38,912 nt of DNA, taken from assembly GCA_029263175.1 (NCBI GenBank), contig JAJCXZ010000072.1, forward strand, positions 1 to 38,912, written 5' to 3'. The translations under genes were made by a program, and so were the position numbers. The DNA comes from Acidimicrobiales bacterium. Lineage in GTDB: Bacteria > Actinomycetota > Acidimicrobiia > Acidimicrobiales > Aldehydirespiratoraceae. Shown here in pieces: positions 26,738 to 35,105 of the stretch. The first letter of the stretch is position 1; each line of letters begins with the position of its first letter. The notes below the pieces were generated by a model. That model ran no database searches. It saw only the letters and a list, made by a program, of their open reading frames with translations, and had not been told where the DNA came from.

Positions 26738-27594
26738 GCGAACTCGTGGTGGTCGCGGGTATGTCGGGCGCCGGTCGCAGCGTTGCGGCCAACAATCTCG
26801 AGGACCTCGGCTGGTTCGTGATGGACAACCTCCCTCCATCGTTGATTCCCAAGGTGGCCGAACTGGCGGATGGCTCCGGGCCCGCGGGTGACCGCCTTGC
26901 CCTCGTTGTCGGATCGGGCCGGTATCACGACGAGATCGTGCCGCTCATCGGTGTGCTTCGCAGCCAGGTCGACCGGCTTCAACTGGTCTTCCTCGATGCC
27001 TCGACCGAGGTGCTGGTGCGACGCTACGAGTCGACCCGTCGCCGGCATCCGTTCGCTGATACCGACACGGGGGGAACACTGGGCGACGCGATCGAGACCG
27101 AGCGCGTTGCGCTTGAATCACTTCGTGCCGAGGCCGACATCATGATCGACACGTCGGACCTCAACGTCCATCAGCTCCGTGAACGAATCCTCGAGGTCTT
27201 TGCGGGCGGGGGTGCGGAACCCACGATGCGGACGACCGTGTTGTCCTTCGGGTACAAGCACGGCATGCCGCTCGACGTCGACCTCGTCCTCGACTGTCGC
27301 TTCCTCCCCAACCCACACTGGGTCGAGGAACTACGGCCGCAGACCGGGCTCGACGAGCCCGTCGCGAAGTACGTCCTCGAACAGCCCGTGACCGGCGCAT
27401 TCCTGGCGCGGCTCGAGCGCTTGCTCGCACTGATTCTCCCCTTCTATGTGCAGGAGGGGAAGTCGTACCTCACCATCGCGTTCGGTTGCACCGGAGGCCG
27501 TCACCGCTCGGTCGCCATTGCCGAGAAGATGGCGGAAACCCTGGACCGCCTTGGCCATTCGCCGGCAATTGTTCACCGGGACGTCGAAAAGTGA
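26734..27594 (+). CDS. rapZ: RapZ family nucleotide-binding protein
   Basis: RapZ (YvcJ/YhbJ) is a P-loop protein. In Escherichia coli it is an RNA adaptor in control of amino-sugar synthesis, and in Gram-positives it pairs with YvcK. The 286-residue protein starts MSELVVVAGMSGAGRSVAANNLEDLGW. The Walker A ends GRS rather than GKS, an Arg variant I recall from actinobacterial homologues. The C-terminal half is strongly conserved: SFGYKHGMPLDVDLVLDCRFLPNPHW near 168 and TIAFGCTGGRHRSV near 247. The start overlaps the methyltransferase stop, and yvcK overlaps its own stop by 4 bp, so the three are one operon. The exact role in actinobacteria is uncertain. Confidence 0.94.
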   Translation: MSELVVVAGMSGAGRSVAANNLEDLGWFVMDNLPPSLIPKVAELADGSGPAGDRLALVVGSGRYHDEIVPLIGVLRSQVDRLQLVFLDASTEVLVRRYESTRRRHPFADTDTGGTLGDAIETERVALESLRAEADIMIDTSDLNVHQLRERILEVFAGGGAEPTMRTTVLSFGYKHGMPLDVDLVLDCRFLPNPHWVEELRPQTGLDEPVAKYVLEQPVTGAFLARLERLLALILPFYVQEGKSYLTIAFGCTGGRHRSVAIAEKMAETLDRLGHSPAIVHRDVEK

Positions 27595-28469
27595 ACGAGC
27601 CGATGGTCGGCCGCATCGTCGCGATCGGCGGCGGTCGTGGATTGTCGATGGTGCTCGGCGCGCTCGTCGACTGTTGTGATCACCTGACCGCCGTCGTTTC
27701 GGTGGCTGATGACGGCGGGTCGAGCGGTCGTCTTCGGCGAGATCTCGGCATCGTTGCTCCCGGCGATATGCGACGCTGCGTTGTGGCGTTGACGCCTCCG
27801 GGGATCGTTCGTGACGCGTTGGAGCATCGCTTCGACACAGGAGTGCTCGATGGGCATCCGGCCGGCAATGTCATGCTTGCGTCGCTGCTCGAAGTCGAAG
27901 ACAACGTGGTCGCGGTCATGGACGCCATGGTCGAGATGGTCGGTGCCCGGGGTCGAGTGCTTCCGGCCACCACGGGCAAGGTCGATCTCATCGCCTCGGC
28001 CGCCCGTGGCACCGTGAAGGGTCAGGTCGCGGTGAGCGAGAGTGCTGCGATCGAGTCGTTGCGTTTCTCTCCCGAGGAGCCCGAGGTTCCCCCCGAGGTC
28101 ATTGCCGCGATCAACGAAGCCGATCTGGTCGTCGTCGGCCCCGGTTCGCTCTACACGAGCGTGCTTGCCGCGCTTGTACCGGGCGTTCGTGCTGCCCTCG
28201 ACGCCACAAGTGCCCTGGTGGTCTATGTCGCCAACCTGGCGGCGGAGCCGAGCGAGACCGCGGGGTATGACCTCGTCGACCACATCACGGCGGTTCGCCG
28301 CCATGGAATCGAGCCCGATGTCGTTCTTGCCGGCAGCGATGCGTCGATACCTCCGGAGTATGCGAGGAAGGTGGTCTCTGCTGACCTGGTCGCTGTTGGC
28401 GGAGACGCCCACGACCCGATCAAGCTGGCATCAGCCCTCGACCTCCTGGCTGCTCACATTCGCGCCTGA
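27591..28469 (+). CDS. yvcK: YvcK/CofD-like protein (gluconeogenesis factor)
   Basis: This 292-residue protein is from the CofD-like UPF0052 group. YvcK binds UDP-GlcNAc in Bacillus and Listeria and affects cell-wall synthesis and growth on gluconeogenic carbon. The N-terminus is RIVAIGGGRGLSMVLGAL, then VVSVADDGGSSGRLRRDLGI near 35-55 and PGDMRRCVVAL near 58. HPAGNVMLASLLE near 85 and VVGPGSLYTSVL near 182 are family signatures. The GTG at 27591 overlaps the rapZ stop (GTGA); an ATG at 27603 is an alternative. The whiA gene normally follows in actinobacteria, but here gap follows after 112 bp. Confidence 0.93.
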   Translation: MNEPMVGRIVAIGGGRGLSMVLGALVDCCDHLTAVVSVADDGGSSGRLRRDLGIVAPGDMRRCVVALTPPGIVRDALEHRFDTGVLDGHPAGNVMLASLLEVEDNVVAVMDAMVEMVGARGRVLPATTGKVDLIASAARGTVKGQVAVSESAAIESLRFSPEEPEVPPEVIAAINEADLVVVGPGSLYTSVLAALVPGVRAALDATSALVVYVANLAAEPSETAGYDLVDHITAVRRHGIEPDVVLAGSDASIPPEYARKVVSADLVAVGGDAHDPIKLASALDLLAAHIRA

Positions 28470-28537
28470 TCGTTGCGACGATTGGGTCCGCCGGAGGCAG
28501 CTGCCAGCTCGCCCACACGGTTAGGATCGCTGTCGCG

Positions 28538-28565
28538 TTGACATCCAACCAGCGCAATTTGCTAT
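28538..28565 (+). promoter_or_regulatory. Promoter candidates before gap
   Basis: TTGACA (28538-28543) with a 16-nt spacer and TGCTAT (28560-28565) is the best sigma-70-like pair in the window. A second hexamer, TAGGAT (28522-28527), lies upstream. Transcription from the first would leave a leader of only about 10 nt, while GGGAG at 28568-28572 suggests translation with a longer leader from the second. Confidence 0.45.
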
Positions 28566-28581
28566 CAGGGAGCTCCCTCAC

Positions 28582-29649
28582 ATGACCGTACGCGTCGGCA
28601 TCAACGGCTTTGGCCGTATCGGCCGCAACTTCCTCCGAGCCGCCAAGGCTCAAGGCGTCGATATCGACCTCGTCGCCGTCAATGATCTCGGTTCCATCGA
28701 GACCATGGCCCATCTACTGAAGAACGACTCGGTCCATGGCCGTCTCGATGGCAAGATCAAGGCCGTCCGCGGTGGTATCAGCGTCGACGGAGACACCTTC
28801 CAGGTCCTTTCCGTCCGCAACCCCGAGGAGCTCCCGTGGGGCGACCTCGGCGTTGACGTCGTCATCGAATCAACTGGCATCTTCACCAAGAAGGAAGCCG
28901 CCGGAATGCACCGCAAGGCCGGCGCCCCCAAGGTCATCATCTCGGCTCCGTCCGGCGACTGTGACGCCACCTTCGTGGTCGGCGTCAACGACGACACCTA
29001 CAACCCCGATCGTCACCACGTCATCTCCAACGCATCGTGCACCACCAACTGCTTCGTACCGATGATCAAGGTGCTCGACGATGCTTTCGGCGTCGAGCAG
29101 GGCCTCATGACCACCATCCATGCCTACACCGGCGATCAGGCGCTCGTCGACGGCCCGCACTCTGACCTTCGTCGTGCTCGCGCCGCCGCGGTCAACATCG
29201 TGCCCACGTCCACCGGTGCCGCTCGCGCCACCGGCCTCGTGATGAAGAAGATGGCAGGCAAGCTCGACGGCACGTCGATGCGTGTGCCGATCCCCGATGG
29301 TTCGATCACCGACTTCACCGGCATCCTCAAGAAGGAAGCATCGGTCGATGCGATCAACGCCGCGTTCAAGAAGGCCGCGGCCAGCGGCGCTTTACGCAAG
29401 GTTCTCGACTATTCCGATGAGCCTCTGGTTTCCTCCGACATCGTCGGCTCGGCAGCTTCGTGCACCTTTGACTCCGGTCTCACCATGTCGCAGGGCAAGC
29501 TCGTCAAGATCTTCGGCTGGTACGACAACGAGATGGGGTACTCCAACCGTCTCGTCGACATGGCGATGATCGTTGGCAAGAAGAAGCCCAAGAAGGCTGC
29601 TGCCAAGAAGGCCGTGCGCAAGCGTCCCACCGCCGCCAAGAAGAAGTGA
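28582..29649 (+). CDS. gap: Glyceraldehyde-3-phosphate dehydrogenase with basic C-terminal tail
   Basis: GAPDH oxidises glyceraldehyde-3-phosphate with NAD(P) and phosphate in glycolysis. The 355-residue protein begins VRVGINGFGRIGRNFLRA (dinucleotide fold). The catalytic Cys153 is in SNASCTTNC, HAYTGDQALVDGPH is near 180, and WYDNEMGYSNRLVDMA is near 315. Normal GAPDH ends about here, at roughly 332 residues. This one continues with 23 residues made of Lys, Arg, Ala and Pro (about 333-355; 11 Lys and 2 Arg), like tails of histone H1-like or HU-like proteins. GGGAG 9 nt upstream supports ATG 28582. pgk and tpiA follow in tight succession. The tail is continuous with the catalytic frame, so a frameshift or annotation error is unlikely. 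Confidence 0.95.
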   Translation: MTVRVGINGFGRIGRNFLRAAKAQGVDIDLVAVNDLGSIETMAHLLKNDSVHGRLDGKIKAVRGGISVDGDTFQVLSVRNPEELPWGDLGVDVVIESTGIFTKKEAAGMHRKAGAPKVIISAPSGDCDATFVVGVNDDTYNPDRHHVISNASCTTNCFVPMIKVLDDAFGVEQGLMTTIHAYTGDQALVDGPHSDLRRARAAAVNIVPTSTGAARATGLVMKKMAGKLDGTSMRVPIPDGSITDFTGILKKEASVDAINAAFKKAAASGALRKVLDYSDEPLVSSDIVGSAASCTFDSGLTMSQGKLVKIFGWYDNEMGYSNRLVDMAMIVGKKKPKKAAAKKAVRKRPTAAKKK

Positions 29650-29662
29650 GCAGGACCCTCAA

Positions 29663-30793
29663 TTGAGTAGGGTCCCGGCCCTGGAGGACCTGGGCGACCT
29701 CACGGGCAAGTCCGTTCTCCTGCGGGCGGATTTCAACGTCCCCATCTCTGATGGGGAGATCACCGACGACCTTCGCATCCGCGCCGCGCTGCCCACGATC
29801 AAGTGGTTGCTCGGCGCGGGTGCGAGCGTCACTGCGTGCACTCACCTCGGTCGCCCCAAGGGCGTGCCGGATCCTGCGTATTCGGTCGAGCCGGTGCGTG
29901 CGAAGCTTGACGAGCTCGTCCCTGAAGTCACGTTGCTCGACAACCTGCGGTTTGATCCGGGGGAGACCGCCAACGATCCCGCTTTCGTGGCGAAGCTGAT
30001 CGAGGGCCACGATGCCTACGTCAACGATGCCTTCGGCGCGTCGCACCGAGCGCATGCATCGATTGTTGGGCCGCCGCAGCATCTGCCCTCGGCGGCAGGC
30101 CGTCTTCTTCACCGTGAGGTGGAGGTCATCAGCGGAATGCGGGAGAACCCCCGTCGGCCATTCGTGGCCGTGATGGGCGGCTCAAAGGTGAGCGACAAGC
30201 TCGCGGTGATCGAGGCGCTGCTCGACTCGGTCGACTCGTTGATCGTCGGGGGCGGCATGTGCTTCACCTTCCTGAAGGCGAAGGGCCATAGCGTTGGGTC
30301 ATCGCTGTGTGAAGACGACATGGTCGATACGTGCAGGCGTTTGCTGGAGGGTCCCAAGACCATCCACTTGCCCTACGACCTCACCGCGCTCGGCCCCGGT
30401 GGCAAGCTGTTCGACCCTGCGGCCGGGGGCGACGTGCGCCAGATCGGGGCCAATGTGCCCGAGGGCTGGATGGGTGTCGATATCGGCCCCGGATCCGCCG
30501 CCGCGTTCGGCGATGTCATCATGGAAGCGGGCACGGTCCTGTGGAACGGCCCGATGGGCGTGTTCGAGGATCCTCGCTTCGGCGGCGGCACTGGCGCGGT
30601 CGCGGCAGCGATGGCCGAGACCCGGGCATTCACTATCGTTGGTGGTGGCGACAGCGCCGCAGCCGCAAAGCTGTTCAAGGTCGACAAAGACATGGATCAC
30701 GTCTCCACCGGTGGTGGCGCCTCTCTCGAGTTGATCGAGAAGGGCGACTTGCCGGGCCTGGAGGCGCTACGAGGAGCCCCCAATGGCCAGTAA
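29663..30793 (+). CDS. pgk: Phosphoglycerate kinase
   Basis: Pgk makes ATP from 1,3-bisphosphoglycerate in glycolysis. From the TTG at 29663 the protein has 376 residues, slightly short of the usual 390-415. VLLRADFNVPISDGEI near residue 20 binds substrate, as do HLGRPKG near 60 and VNDAFGASHRAHAS near 120. GGSKVSDKL near 172 and the nucleotide-binding GGGDSAAAAKLF near 330 are complete. AGGA at 29652-29655, 7 nt before the TTG, supports this start; a longer in-frame start at 29573 lies within gap. It lies 13 nt after gap and overlaps tpiA by 11 bp, so the three glycolytic genes form one operon. Confidence 0.95.
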   Translation: MSRVPALEDLGDLTGKSVLLRADFNVPISDGEITDDLRIRAALPTIKWLLGAGASVTACTHLGRPKGVPDPAYSVEPVRAKLDELVPEVTLLDNLRFDPGETANDPAFVAKLIEGHDAYVNDAFGASHRAHASIVGPPQHLPSAAGRLLHREVEVISGMRENPRRPFVAVMGGSKVSDKLAVIEALLDSVDSLIVGGGMCFTFLKAKGHSVGSSLCEDDMVDTCRRLLEGPKTIHLPYDLTALGPGGKLFDPAAGGDVRQIGANVPEGWMGVDIGPGSAAAFGDVIMEAGTVLWNGPMGVFEDPRFGGGTGAVAAAMAETRAFTIVGGGDSAAAAKLFKVDKDMDHVSTGGGASLELIEKGDLPGLEALRGAPNGQ

Positions 30794-31571
30794 CGCTCGC
30801 AAACCACTCATCTCCGGCAACTGGAAAATGAACCACAACCACTTCGAAGCGATCCAGACGATCCAGAAGCTGGCGTACGCCCTCGAAGAGAGTGACTACA
30901 GAGCTGTCGACGTGTCGGTGCACCCGCCGTTCACCGACCTCCGCTCGGTTCAGACGGTCATCCAGGCCGACGACATCCCGATTGCGCTCGGGGCGCAGAA
31001 CGTGCATCAGGCCGTCGGTGGGGCGTTCACCGGCGAGATCTCGCCGTCGATGCTTCAGAAACTTGACGTCAGCTACGTGATCGTGGGTCATTCCGAGCGT
31101 CGTGAGCTGTTCGGCGAGACCGACGAGATCGTGAACGAGAAGGCCAAGGCGGTTCTTGCTGCGGGCATGACTCCGATCGTGTGCTGCGGCGAAACGCTCG
31201 AGGAGCGCACGGCCGGCCAGGCTGAATCGAAGGTGGCGGGCCAGATCAGCGGAAGCCTCGCCGGACTCGATGCGGCCACGATCGGCGATCTTGTGATCGC
31301 CTACGAACCCATCTGGGCGATCGGTACCGGCGAGACCGCCACACCCGCCGACGCGCAGCAGATGTGTGGCCATATTCGTTCGCTCGTGGCGAGCGAGTGG
31401 GGGGCCACCGCTGCCGCCAACGTCCGTATCCAGTACGGCGGCTCGGTGAAGCCGGGCAACGCCCCGGAACTCATGGGCCAAGCCGACATCGACGGCGCCC
31501 TCGTGGGCGGCGCCAGCCTCGACGCCGACGACTTCGCCCGCATCGTCAAGTTCCCCCTCTACCAGGTGTAG
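30783..31571 (+). CDS. tpiA: Triosephosphate isomerase
   Basis: TpiA interconverts dihydroxyacetone phosphate and glyceraldehyde-3-phosphate. The 262-residue TIM barrel has the catalytic Lys in SGNWKMN near residue 16, the electrophilic His103 in VIVGHSERRELFGETD, and Glu175 in AYEPIWAIGTG, followed by the flexible loop. Phosphate-binding GGSVKPGN is near 222. GAGGAG at 30771-30776, 6 nt upstream, supports ATG 30783, which overlaps the end of pgk by 11 bp. The length is slightly above the usual 250. Confidence 0.96.
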   Translation: MASNARKPLISGNWKMNHNHFEAIQTIQKLAYALEESDYRAVDVSVHPPFTDLRSVQTVIQADDIPIALGAQNVHQAVGGAFTGEISPSMLQKLDVSYVIVGHSERRELFGETDEIVNEKAKAVLAAGMTPIVCCGETLEERTAGQAESKVAGQISGSLAGLDAATIGDLVIAYEPIWAIGTGETATPADAQQMCGHIRSLVASEWGATAAANVRIQYGGSVKPGNAPELMGQADIDGALVGGASLDADDFARIVKFPLYQV

Positions 31572-31587
31572 TTGCTGCAACTCTGGG

Positions 31588-31593
31588 TACGCT
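31588..31593 (+). promoter_or_regulatory. -10 element of secG, apparently leaderless
   Basis: TACGCT lies 7 nt before the secG GTG at 31601 and there is no Shine-Dalgarno. TTGCTG at 31572 is too close to be a normal -35. secG may also be read through from tpiA. Confidence 0.4.
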
Positions 31594-31600
31594 CTAGCCC

Positions 31601-31825
31601 GTGATTTGGCTTGTTGCTCCGCTCCATGTGATTTCGGCCCTGACGCTGGTCTTCCTTGTCCTGCTGCATAGCGGCAAGGGCGGTGGCCTGTCCGACATGT
31701 TCGGGGGCGGCGCAGGTGCGGCAGCGGCCGGTTCGACTGTCGTTGAGCGCAACCTGGACCGCATCACGGTTGTGGCTGCCATCGTCTTTGGTTTCACGTC
31801 CGTCTCCTACGGCCTGATCTTCTGA
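31601..31825 (+). CDS. secG: Preprotein translocase subunit SecG
   Basis: SecG is the small accessory subunit of the SecYEG protein channel. The 74-residue protein has two membrane helices (about residues 3-22 and 53-73). Between them is the typical LLHSGKGGGLSDMFGGG stretch near 22-38 and a small Ala/Gly-rich loop. Its position directly after tpiA is the standard actinobacterial order. The start is the GTG at 31601, 29 nt after the tpiA stop. Confidence 0.92.
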   Translation: MIWLVAPLHVISALTLVFLVLLHSGKGGGLSDMFGGGAGAAAAGSTVVERNLDRITVVAAIVFGFTSVSYGLIF

Positions 31826-31843
31826 GCTGAAGCACTCCAGGAC

Positions 31844-31859
31844 CGGCCCCCTCGGGCCG
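31844..31859 (+). terminator. Small GC hairpin between secG and the lipoprotein gene
   Basis: CGGCCC (31844-31849), loop CCTC, GGGCCG (31854-31859) lies 18 nt after secG and only 10 nt before the next start. It could end the glycolytic operon or hide the adjacent ribosome-binding GGAGG (31862-31866). Confidence 0.45.
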
Positions 31860-31869
31860 ATGGAGGCAG

Positions 31870-33372
31870 GTGCGTCGCCTGTGTCCCCATGCAGGGCTCT
31901 TGGCCCTGCTCACCCTTCTCGCCTTCCTGGCCGCCGCGTGCGCGGGCGAACGGCCCACGCTGCGAAGCGAAGGAGCGGAGCGAGAGGTCACATCGGCGGC
32001 CTCCGATGCCGACGCCGACGAATCTGAAGAGACCGACGATTCCGTCGAGGCGGATGAGGTCGAAGACATCACCCTGCGTCTCGGAGTCGGTGCCGACTGG
32101 ACCGGCGACCCCGCCGATGCAGGGCCGGCATCGTTGTCACTTCGTGTTGTTGCCGATCTGTTGCACCAGGGCCTGACCGACCTGGGCGCGGACGGTTCGA
32201 TCGGCCCGGGACTCGCCGACCGCTGGTTCGTCACCGAAGATCGACTGACATGGACCTTCGTGCTGCCCTCAGGCCTTACTGACGGGCTCGGTCTTGCGCT
32301 GACTGCTCGAGATGTAAAGCTCTCGCTCGAAGGTGTTGCGGCGAGGGGCCCGGTCGACCAGGCCGCCACCAGCCTTCAGCCGATCCGCGGGTGGACGGAC
32401 TTCATGAACGGGGAATCCGGCGGAGTCGCCGGAATTTCGGCGCCCGATGTGACCACTTTGGTGATCAGGCTCGACGAACCCTTCGAGATGCTGCCTGACG
32501 TGCTGGCGGCTCCCGCCTTCGGCATCACCGGCCTCACCGAGGACAACGAGATCCGAACCACCGGCGCCTATCGTTACGACGGTGACATGACGCTGGTCGC
32601 CGTGGCCGATGATGCGGTCGTGACCGAGATCACATTGGTTCGCTCCGAGTCGGGTCCCGGCGATCTGCTGGCCAACGATTTGGTCGACTGGGTCGTTCTC
32701 TCTCCCGGCGAAGCGAGCGACGGCTTGCCCGGCGACGTAATCCGTCAACCGTTGGATCTCCGCGTTGCGATGGTGGTTCGTCTCGGCGACGAGACGGCTC
32801 GTCGAGCCTTGCTGGGCTCAATAGTGGCAGCCGAGCTATCCACGGGCATTCCGTCTCTGAACCCGCTTCCGAATCAGCTGACCGGCGCGGCCGCGTCCGA
32901 CGACCTGCCCGAGTCGATCGTGGTCGACGTCCCCGCGGGGACGCTTTCGACGATTGGCCGAGCGATTGAGATTCAGCTTCTGAGTCTCGGAGTCGATGTC
33001 GAACTCCGAGAGTCCGAGGCCGACGAGTTCGCCGCCCGTGTGGCATCGGGCGAGGCCGTGTTCTACCCGCTCGCCATCGCGGGAGGATCTGGATCCGCCG
33101 ACGCGCTGCTCCGTGTGGCGGGCGGGGTCGATGATGTGACCGGTGCCGAGTCTGATCAGCTTCAGGAGCTGATCGAGGGGGTGGCGGCCGAGTCTGACCC
33201 GGCGCGCCGGCGGATCCTCATCGCCAGCCTCGAAGACGAAATGCGTGACCTGGGCTTGATGCTGCTCATCGGACAGTTCGAGGTGCGAGTGGGAATCGGG
33301 CCCGACTTCGACGGGCTCCGGCATCGCAGCGACGGCACGCTCGATCTCTCTCGTCTTGGTGGTGGATCGTAG
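31870..33372 (+). CDS. Extracellular solute-binding lipoprotein (SBP_bac_5-like)
   Basis: This 500-residue protein begins with a lipoprotein signal peptide (hydrophobic core LLALLTLLAFL, Cys24 after LAAA). A strongly acidic linker rich in Asp, Glu and Ser follows (about 45-70). The remainder resembles the peptide-binding SBP_bac_5 family of ABC importers: RVVADLLHQGLTDLGADGSIGPGLADRWFV near 93-122, TWTFVLPSGLTDGLGLALTARDVKLSL near 130-155, and a LDEPFEML-type continuation. The GTG at 31870 has GGAGG only 3 nt upstream, so a slightly later start is possible. No permease or ATPase gene is nearby, so the substrate is unknown and a non-transport role is possible. Confidence 0.78.
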   Translation: MRRLCPHAGLLALLTLLAFLAAACAGERPTLRSEGAEREVTSAASDADADESEETDDSVEADEVEDITLRLGVGADWTGDPADAGPASLSLRVVADLLHQGLTDLGADGSIGPGLADRWFVTEDRLTWTFVLPSGLTDGLGLALTARDVKLSLEGVAARGPVDQAATSLQPIRGWTDFMNGESGGVAGISAPDVTTLVIRLDEPFEMLPDVLAAPAFGITGLTEDNEIRTTGAYRYDGDMTLVAVADDAVVTEITLVRSESGPGDLLANDLVDWVVLSPGEASDGLPGDVIRQPLDLRVAMVVRLGDETARRALLGSIVAAELSTGIPSLNPLPNQLTGAAASDDLPESIVVDVPAGTLSTIGRAIEIQLLSLGVDVELRESEADEFAARVASGEAVFYPLAIAGGSGSADALLRVAGGVDDVTGAESDQLQELIEGVAAESDPARRRILIASLEDEMRDLGLMLLIGQFEVRVGIGPDFDGLRHRSDGTLDLSRLGGGS

Positions 33373-33375
33373 ATC

Positions 33376-35004
33376 TCAACCGCGATCGACGATGTCGATC
33401 GGAATGATCACGCCGGGCACTTCGAGTCTTGTCTCGACGATCAGCCAGCATGAGTCGAGACAGAAGCTCACCGGCGCGAGCGCGCCCACTGCGATTGTTC
33501 GTCGACGATCGAAGTTCGGGATCTGCAGGATGGCATCGACCGTGCCGTCACGCTGGATTCCAGTACTGAACCCGGCCGTGGCGATGCAGTCGTCGGGCGT
33601 GCCGTCGGGGGACTCGCAGAATCGGATTCGGGTGGACACAAACGGGTCGTCCACTGCCGCGTTTGCAAAGAGGCCTCGACCCACTATCCGAATCTCATCG
33701 CCGGCCTCGAACGGCCCGGATCCGTCGATTCCGACTTCCGGAACGATGGCCGCGGCGTTGCTGGTTACGAACGACACCGGCACCGAGACGAACTCGCCGG
33801 CGACAGCAGCGGTGAGCGAGCAGGGGGTCAGCGCGCAGTCGATGATCGACTCGCCCGCCAGACGATCGTGGCGATCGTCGACGAATCGTGGGATCGAGAT
33901 CAGGGTCGCTTCGCTCGTCGAAGCTGTTGCCAGCGAGATGCAGGTCGGAACGTCGGTGGCACACAGCCACAGGGAGGCGACCGAGGCCCCGGCATTGCTG
34001 AGTCGGACTTCGATCACGTCGCGCTCGCTGAGTCCAACGCTGGGTCGAACGCTGAGCCCGACTCCGGCCGCAGCGCCGTCGCTGTCGGTCAAGAATTCGA
34101 GGCTGACCGGGTCGATGCGTTGGCTGTCCTCAGTGATGAAGCGGAGCTCGCACGGCCCATCGATCGCGCAGTCGTGTGGCCCCCGCGCCGTGATCATGTG
34201 GCGGCGAGGGAAGGTGCGGTAGACGGCCGCTGAACCGATGGTCGTTACCTGCGACGGGGCGATGGTCGTTCCCGCGGTACACGAGTCGTTCAAGTCAAGG
34301 ATGCACTGACGGGCAACGAGCACTCGGTCTGTCGGGATGGTGATGTTGAGCTCGTCGACCTCTTCCAGCTCGCCCTCGTCGATGGTCGACTTGCGAGCGC
34401 TCTGGAGCGGGGCAGAGTTGTCGAAGTCGATCTCGACGTTCAACTCCTCGATCAGGTTGCCGAACGCGCGGATTCGCAGCTCGCAGGGCGAAATTGTCAC
34501 GCAATCTTGGATGTTGCCCTGCCAGTCGACGAACCGTCGCATGAGCGTGACCGGTACAGAACTCGACTCCGCGCCGACCGTGACAGATCCCATTTCCACG
34601 TCGGTACAGGCAATCGCTCGGCCCCGGCGGCAGAGAGCCAAGCTGGGCTGATCCTGGGTGAGGTAGGGGCTGTCGGCTGTGACAGTGACGACCACGCCAT
34701 CGCTCAGGCCAATTGACGGTTCCACGGATGCCCCCCGAGCCACGAGCGAGCTCCGGGGAGGGGCGGGCAGGTCGGGGTCGAAGGTCGTGGTCGGCGGGGA
34801 AGTCGTCGATGTTGTCGACGTGGCGGGAGCCGCTTCCGGTTGAGCAACACCGTCGCCGTCGAGGAGCTGCCAGCCGAGCGCCGCAATCAGCAGCAGGCCG
34901 CCGATACCTGCGAGTGAGCGGAGCGGGCGGCGATTCGGGCCCTTCGGCCGGCGGGAGCGCTCGGGAGCGTCGTCCTCGATCGGCAGCTCCGACAAGGGGT
35001 CCAT
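33376..35004 (-). CDS. Membrane-anchored secreted protein with four neocarzinostatin-like Cys repeats
   Basis: This 542-residue protein is of unrecognised function. Residues 1-30 are cytoplasmic and basic, a membrane helix is at about 31-48 (LAGIGGLLLIAALGW), and a Thr/Ser/Pro linker runs about 54-83. Four repeats of about 100 residues fill the rest. All 16 cysteines fall into four sets of two pairs: 125/133 and 168/174; 234/242 and 279/285; 348/355 and 390/395; 463/473 and 515/519. Repeats 1 and 3 have PSIGLSDG/PSVGLSER then LC...C and DC...PC, a pattern like the neocarzinostatin fold (two disulfides, GLSDG start). No chromophore genes are nearby. The ATG at 35004 is chosen because the N-terminal region before it looks non-coding; a longer frame to 35085 exists. 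It converges with the solute-binding protein, 3 bp apart. Confidence 0.8.
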   Translation of the reverse strand: MDPLSELPIEDDAPERSRRPKGPNRRPLRSLAGIGGLLLIAALGWQLLDGDGVAQPEAAPATSTTSTTSPPTTTFDPDLPAPPRSSLVARGASVEPSIGLSDGVVVTVTADSPYLTQDQPSLALCRRGRAIACTDVEMGSVTVGAESSSVPVTLMRRFVDWQGNIQDCVTISPCELRIRAFGNLIEELNVEIDFDNSAPLQSARKSTIDEGELEEVDELNITIPTDRVLVARQCILDLNDSCTAGTTIAPSQVTTIGSAAVYRTFPRRHMITARGPHDCAIDGPCELRFITEDSQRIDPVSLEFLTDSDGAAAGVGLSVRPSVGLSERDVIEVRLSNAGASVASLWLCATDVPTCISLATASTSEATLISIPRFVDDRHDRLAGESIIDCALTPCSLTAAVAGEFVSVPVSFVTSNAAAIVPEVGIDGSGPFEAGDEIRIVGRGLFANAAVDDPFVSTRIRFCESPDGTPDDCIATAGFSTGIQRDGTVDAILQIPNFDRRRTIAVGALAPVSFCLDSCWLIVETRLEVPGVIIPIDIVDRG

Positions 35005-35067
35005 CCCGAGAGTCTGCCACGTACGGCAACCGTCCGATCTCTGGGTGGCTCCCTGGCGCCGAGCCGC

Positions 35068-35073
35068 TACGAT
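35068..35073 (+). promoter_or_regulatory. Possible -10 element of the tRNA-Leu gene
   Basis: TACGAT lies 32 nt before the tRNA 5' end, a plausible distance for a -10 with a short precursor leader. No clear -35 was found. This 101-bp gap also has to hold the start region of the minus-strand gene ending at 35004. Confidence 0.3.
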
Positions 35074-35105
35074 TGCGCCTCGCATCCGGTTCGCCGGAAG
35101 GCCAC

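Noticed and set aside
33356-34222. Plus-strand frame of 288 codons within the minus-strand Cys-repeat gene
   Set aside because: The minus-strand frame has the regular Cys pattern, a signal-anchor and repeats. The plus frame is Ser/Arg-rich without structure.
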